Shown here: one piece after another, positions 60,455 through 64,000 of the stretch
How the letters are laid out: each line of letters starts with the position of its first letter
Position numbering within the stretch: the stretch's first letter is position 1
Assembly: GCA_943369525.1 (NCBI GenBank)
Contig: CALRNL020000001.1
Span: forward strand, 248,001 to 312,000
Direction: 5' to 3'
Source of the DNA: BAIKAL-G1 sp943369525
Lineage (GTDB): Bacteria; Cyanobacteriota; Cyanobacteriia; PCC-6307; Cyanobiaceae
DNA: 64,000 nucleotides
Made by a program: the position numbers and the translations under genes
Notes under the pieces: generated by a model
The model's input: the letters and a program-made list of their open reading frames with translations, nothing else
The model's database searches: none
What the model was told of the DNA's origin: nothing

Positions 60455-60587
60455 GGGGAAAGGGACGCAAAGAACAGACCATGGCCTAGCCAGGTCCCGA
60501 ACTCCGGGCAACAGGGCCAGGGCCAGGAGCGTCAATTGTGCTGGTCTGCGAACAATTGGGCTGGATCGCTTGTCTGATTAGGAACCA

Positions 60588-61796
60588 GTGACGATCACTG
60601 AATGGACAGCTCAAGGAGAGCTTGGTTTGACAACTGTCTTAATTGCCCGTGAAAGGCGGGCCGGGGAAACGCGGGTAGCAGCCACACCGGAAACGGTGAA
60701 ACGGCTAGTCGGCCTGGGCTGCAGCGTGCAGGTGGAGCAGGGGGCCGGCCAGGCCGCCGGCTATCCGGATGGCACCTATGGCGACGCCGGAGCCGGGCTC
60801 TTCGATGGCACCGCGGCCGAGGCATCCGATCGCTGGGCCGGGGCCGATGTGCTCCTGGCCGTCCAGGCCCCCCAGGCCCCCAGCGGGGCGGGCCTGGCCC
60901 TGCTACGGCCGGGCGCCCTGGTGATGGGTCTGCTTGATCCGTTTGCCAACCGGGACCTGGTCGGCACCCTGCTGGAGCACAAGCTCTCGGCCATGGCCCT
61001 GGAGCTGCTGCCGCGCATCAGCAGGGCCCAGGCCATGGACGCCCTGTCCTCCCAGGCCAACATCGCCGGCTACAAGGCCGCCCTCCAGGCCGCAGCGGCC
61101 CTGGATCGCTTCTTCCCGATGCTGATGACCGCCGCCGGCACGGTGCAACCGGCCAAGGTGGTGGTCCTCGGTGCCGGCGTGGCGGGCCTGCAGGCGGTGG
61201 CCACGGCCCGCCGGCTCGGGGCCCTGGTCAAGGTCAGCGACGTGCGCCAGGCCGCCAGGGAACAGGTGGAATCCCTCGGCGCCCGCTTCATTGAACCGCC
61301 GGTGATGGAGCAAAGCCCCGGCGAAGCGGGCGGCTACGCCAAGGAGGCCGGGGTCGTATTCCTGGAGGCCCAGCGCCAGCTCCTGGCTCCGCACCTGGCC
61401 GAGGCTGATGTGGTGATCACCACGGCTCTGGTGCCAGGCCGGCCCGCCCCCCTGTTGATCACCCGGGACATGCTCGGCCTATTGAGGCCCGGCGCCGTGG
61501 TGATGGACCTGGCCGTGGCCCAAGGCGGCAACTGCGCCGCCAGCCAGCCCGACCAGGAAACCGTGGTCGATGGCGTGCGCGTGATTGGCGCCGGCAACCT
61601 GCCGGCCTCGGTGCCCTTCCATGCCAGCTCCCTCTACGCCCGCAACCTGGCGGCCCTGCTGGAGTACGTGCTCAAGCAAGGCGGCCTGGCCCAGCTCGAT
61701 CCGGAGGATCCCTTGATCAATCCTTGCCTGATTACCCACCTGGGCCAGTGCCGGCGCGCCGACCTCAGCCCCGTGGCCCAGGAGGTGGCGGCATGA
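60588..61796 (+). CDS. pntAA: NAD(P) transhydrogenase subunit alpha, part 1 (PntAA)
   Basis: Proton-translocating transhydrogenase makes NADPH from NADH using the proton gradient. This NAD(H)-binding dI part is 402 residues: RERRAGETRVAATPETVKRL, GYKAALQAAAALDRFFPMLM, the dinucleotide motif VVVLGAGVAGLQAVATARRL and VMDLAVAQGGNCAASQPDQE. It starts with a GTG (60588); a TTG 13 codons further in (60627) would begin nearer to the usual family start and is an alternative. It overlaps pntAB by four bases (ATGA). Confidence 0.93.
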   Translation: MTITEWTAQGELGLTTVLIARERRAGETRVAATPETVKRLVGLGCSVQVEQGAGQAAGYPDGTYGDAGAGLFDGTAAEASDRWAGADVLLAVQAPQAPSGAGLALLRPGALVMGLLDPFANRDLVGTLLEHKLSAMALELLPRISRAQAMDALSSQANIAGYKAALQAAAALDRFFPMLMTAAGTVQPAKVVVLGAGVAGLQAVATARRLGALVKVSDVRQAAREQVESLGARFIEPPVMEQSPGEAGGYAKEAGVVFLEAQRQLLAPHLAEADVVITTALVPGRPAPLLITRDMLGLLRPGAVVMDLAVAQGGNCAASQPDQETVVDGVRVIGAGNLPASVPFHASSLYARNLAALLEYVLKQGGLAQLDPEDPLINPCLITHLGQCRRADLSPVAQEVAA

Positions 61797-62089
61797 GCGA
61801 CTTCTCCCTCAACGAAGCCCTCTGGGTGTTGCTGCTCGGCAGCCTCCTCGGCTTTGAGCTGATCGGCAAGGTACCCCCCACCCTGCACACCCCGCTGATG
61901 TCTGGCGCAAACGCCATTAGCGGCATCACCCTGCTAGCCGCCCTGGCCCTGATTGGCCAGGCCCCTTCAATGCCCCTGCAAGCGCTTGGGGCCGTGGCCC
62001 TGGGCTTTGCCCTCTTCAACGTGATCGGTGGCTTCCTGGTCACCGACCGCATGCTCGCCATGTTCCGTCGCCGCGGAGGTGCCGCTTGA
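61793..62089 (+). CDS. pntAB: NAD(P) transhydrogenase subunit alpha, part 2 (PntAB)
   Basis: This is the small membrane part of the split alpha subunit, 98 residues with three helices: ALWVLLLGSLLGFELIGKVP, ITLLAALALIGQAPSMPLQA and GFALFNVIGGFLVTDRMLAM. LHTPLMSGANAISGI and GFLVTDRML are family signatures. ATGA overlap with pntAA and TTGA overlap with pntB show tight translational coupling. Confidence 0.94.
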   Translation: MSDFSLNEALWVLLLGSLLGFELIGKVPPTLHTPLMSGANAISGITLLAALALIGQAPSMPLQALGAVALGFALFNVIGGFLVTDRMLAMFRRRGGAA

Positions 62090-63492
62090 ACCAGCTCCTG
62101 CTTGACCTCAGTGCCGTCCTACTGCTGGCCTTGGGCCTGCGTGGATTGGCCAAATTGCGCACCGCCCGCATGGCCAATGGCCTAGCCGCCCTGGCCATTG
62201 GCCTGGCGGTGGTGGGCCTGCTGATCAGCCAGGGGCTGGCCGGCTGGCCCTGGATGCTGGGCGGCCTGGCCGTGGGTGGTGGCATCGGCGTACTGCTGGC
62301 CCTAAGGGTGCCCATGACCGCCATGCCAGAAACCGTTGCCCTGTTTAACGGCTGTGGGGGCATGGCCTCCCTGTTGGTGGCCCTCGGGGCCGTGGGCCTG
62401 CCGGGCCCCATGGGCCTGCTGGCAACCGTGTCGGTGTTGGCCTCCGTGGTGGTGGGAGCGATCACCTTCAGCGGTTCGCTGGTGGCCATGGCCAAGCTGC
62501 AGGAATGGCTTGACACCCCGGCCTGGACCCAGCGCCAGGCCCGCCACGCCGTCAACATCACCCTGGCCGTGGCTTGCCTGGCCTCCTGCCTAGTGGTGCA
62601 GCAGGGTCAGCTCTGGGGCCTGGCCCCACTGACGGCCTTAGCCCTACTGCTGGGCATCGGCCTAACCCTGCCAATCGGCGGGGCCGACATGCCGGTGGTC
62701 ATTTCCCTACTCAACTCCTATTCCGGGGTGGCCGCTGCCGCCGCCGGCTTCGTCGTCGGCAGCTCCCTGCTAATCGTGGCGGGCGCCATGGTGGGGGCCG
62801 CCGGCCTGATCCTTACCCAGGTGATGTGCACGGCCATGAACCGCTCGCTCACCTCGGTGCTGTTCGGTGGGGCCCTGGGAGCCAGCACCGGCGCCGGCGG
62901 TGGCGAAAAGAAGGAAGCCGAGTCCTACGGGCGCATCACCAGTTGCAGCGCCGAGGAATGCGCCATGGCCCTGGAGCAGGCCGAGCGGGTGGTGTTTGTG
63001 CCTGGCTATGGCTTGGCCGTGGCCCAGGCCCAGCACAGCCTGAGGGAACTGGCCCGCCTGCTCGAAGGCCATGGTGTGGAGGTCAGCTACGCGATCCACC
63101 CGGTGGCGGGCCGCATGCCGGGCCACATGAACGTGCTTCTGGCCGAAGCCGATGTGCCCTACGACCAGCTGGTCGAGATGGACGTGATCAACCCCGAGTT
63201 TCCCCGCACCGATGTGGTGATCGTGCTCGGGGCCAATGACGTGGTGAATCCCCAGGCCAAGAACGACCCCAGCAGCCCCCTCTTCGGCATGCCCGTGCTG
63301 GAGGTCGACCAGGCCCGCTCGGTCTACGTGGTCAAGCGGGGACTTGGCGCTGGCTACGCCGGCATCAAGAACGGCCTGTTTGAGCTGCCCCAAACCGCCA
63401 TGGTCTTTGGCGATGCCAAGGCCGTTCTCAATGGGCTCATCACCGAGCTACGCGGCCTGGGCGTCGGCAAAAAGGCCCTAGCGGCGGTTTGA
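62086..63492 (+). CDS. pntB: NAD(P) transhydrogenase subunit beta (PntB)
   Basis: The product is 468 residues from a TTG start that overlaps the pntAB stop (TTGA). About nine membrane helices (dII) precede the NADP(H)-binding dIII. The latter contains VVFVPGYGLAVAQAQHSLRE, YAIHPVAGRMPGHMNVLLAE, VIVLGANDVVNPQAKNDPSS and KRGLGAGYAGIKNGLF, all standard for the family. The intact set of three subunits predicts an active proton-linked transhydrogenase in the inner or thylakoid membrane. Confidence 0.95.
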   Translation: MNQLLLDLSAVLLLALGLRGLAKLRTARMANGLAALAIGLAVVGLLISQGLAGWPWMLGGLAVGGGIGVLLALRVPMTAMPETVALFNGCGGMASLLVALGAVGLPGPMGLLATVSVLASVVVGAITFSGSLVAMAKLQEWLDTPAWTQRQARHAVNITLAVACLASCLVVQQGQLWGLAPLTALALLLGIGLTLPIGGADMPVVISLLNSYSGVAAAAAGFVVGSSLLIVAGAMVGAAGLILTQVMCTAMNRSLTSVLFGGALGASTGAGGGEKKEAESYGRITSCSAEECAMALEQAERVVFVPGYGLAVAQAQHSLRELARLLEGHGVEVSYAIHPVAGRMPGHMNVLLAEADVPYDQLVEMDVINPEFPRTDVVIVLGANDVVNPQAKNDPSSPLFGMPVLEVDQARSVYVVKRGLGAGYAGIKNGLFELPQTAMVFGDAKAVLNGLITELRGLGVGKKALAAV

Positions 63493-63820
63493 GACCCTGG
63501 GCCCTGGCCGCCACGCGGCAGGGGCCAGGCCAAGGCATCACTCGCCGGAACGTCTTTTGGGATAAGCCTCGCGATCTTCAGATCATTGAATCAGCGCTGG
63601 CCAGTTCCTTGCTGGCCGCCCGGTGTCAATGGCTTGATGCTTGGATCAGCGCTTGCAACTGCTTAGGGCGGTGCCTTTCCAAGGGCACCGCCTTTTGATT
63701 GACAACGGATCCTTCCAACGGCGCCCACCTAGGGCGACTAGCCCTCCGCCAACGGAGCCCCCCTGGAGCCAGGCGGGCGGGCGGGCTGACAAGCTGCCAG
63801 CCCGGAGCGAGCAGGTTGCC
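63493..63820. other. Intergenic stretch after pntB
   Basis: No gene is seen. It contains the terminator at 63667-63696. After it the sequence is GC-rich and leads into the partial hydrolase gene. Confidence 0.4.
63667..63696 (+). terminator. Rho-independent terminator of the pnt operon
   Basis: GGCGGTGCC (63667-63675) and GGCACCGCC (63684-63692) form a perfect 9-bp GC-rich stem with an eight-base loop, followed at once by TTTT. It lies 175 bases after pntB on the plus strand and is the clearest intrinsic terminator in the window. Confidence 0.85.
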
Positions 63821-64000
63821 TTGACGTCGTCCCTGGCTGTGGAGCTGGGTCTGCCCCCGTTTCAGGCCCGTTTTCCCTGGTGGGGCCCCGACCTCCAGAC
63901 CCTGCGCGACACCCTGCGCGCGGGGGCCCGGGGGCCCGATCGAGGCGAGCCGGTGCTAACGCCATTGGGGCAAGGTGACCAGCTGCTGTCCTTCCTTGAT
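63821..64000 (+). CDS. YheT-like alpha/beta hydrolase, N-terminal fragment
   Basis: The gene runs off the right edge; 60 codons are present. The sequence LPPFQARFPWWGPDLQTLRD resembles the start of YheT-type (UPF0017/embryogenesis-associated) alpha/beta hydrolases, which open F.P.WW..xxLQTL. The catalytic part is outside the window. The start is uncertain: a TTG at 63821 or a GTG at 63845, since no ATG fits and the frame is open upstream. Substrate unknown. Confidence 0.6.
   Translation, partial: MTSSLAVELGLPPFQARFPWWGPDLQTLRDTLRAGARGPDRGEPVLTPLGQGDQLLSFLD

Noticed and set aside
1..64000. CRISPR arrays, insertion sequences, prophage or rRNA genes
   Set aside because: I saw no regularly spaced repeats, transposase motifs, phage structural genes or rRNA sequence in the window.

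Overview
The window looks like chromosome from a high-GC alpha-cyanobacterium of the Synechococcus/Cyanobium type. Supporting points are a phycobilisome linker of the CpcG/CpcL family, a cyanobacterial ModBC fusion, an NADPH-thioredoxin reductase fused to thioredoxin (NTRC), a three-gene pntAA-AB-B set, a DUF2811 protein and scattered HIP1 octamers GCGATCGC (for example at 1230, 10027, 12653, 30457, 32351 and 48735). The genus is inferred from gene content; no marker such as 16S rRNA is present.

Layout. 1-7.5 kb: tail of an OmpR-type response regulator, a membrane-anchored CpcL-type linker, the molybdate importer modA-modBC, an HExxH protein, a gluconolactonase-like pseudogene with three in-frame stops, and a pentameric ligand-gated ion channel homologue. 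8-14.5 kb: an export region with TolC and HlyD-type proteins, a two-helix mini-protein, two half-size FUSC transporters and a Nif11-like peptide. 14.7-21.8 kb: type II NADH dehydrogenase, an OprB-like porin, an EamA transporter, then a VOC-SDR-DoxX group. 21.8-32.1 kb: an eight-gene minus-strand array of two DUF2231 membrane proteins, ctaC-ctaD-ctaE of a cytochrome-oxidase-like enzyme whose subunit II has lost the CuA ligands, a GMC oxidoreductase, a GH63-type glycosidase and a second GMC oxidoreductase. 32.2-64 kb: mostly core genes. These include beta-carbonic anhydrase, polA, a cation/proton antiporter, gltX, tRNA-Asp, tRNA-Trp, rplS, map, a DRTGG P-loop protein followed by a SLOG-like protein, MAPEG, alpha-amylase, an ABC-2 exporter, a J-domain protein, a pseudouridine synthase, infA, ntrC-type thioredoxin reductase, a helicase, pntAA-AB-B with a clear terminator, and the start of a YheT-like hydrolase.

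How the genes may work together. The most provocative unit is the minus-strand array at 21.8-32.1 kb: glycoside hydrolysis plus two flavin-dependent alcohol/sugar oxidoreductases encoded directly behind a terminal oxidase that probably takes electrons from quinol rather than cytochrome c. This suggests, without proving, a sugar or polyol oxidation route linked to an alternative respiratory oxidase. The second unit of interest is the 8-14.5 kb export region, where a Nif11-like peptide lies next to split FUSC, HlyD-like and TolC-like parts. Several accessory genes (the pseudogene, the ion channel, the EamA transporter and the GH63 gene) look more A+T-rich than the core genes, which fits acquisition by transfer. 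I judged this by eye and did not measure it.
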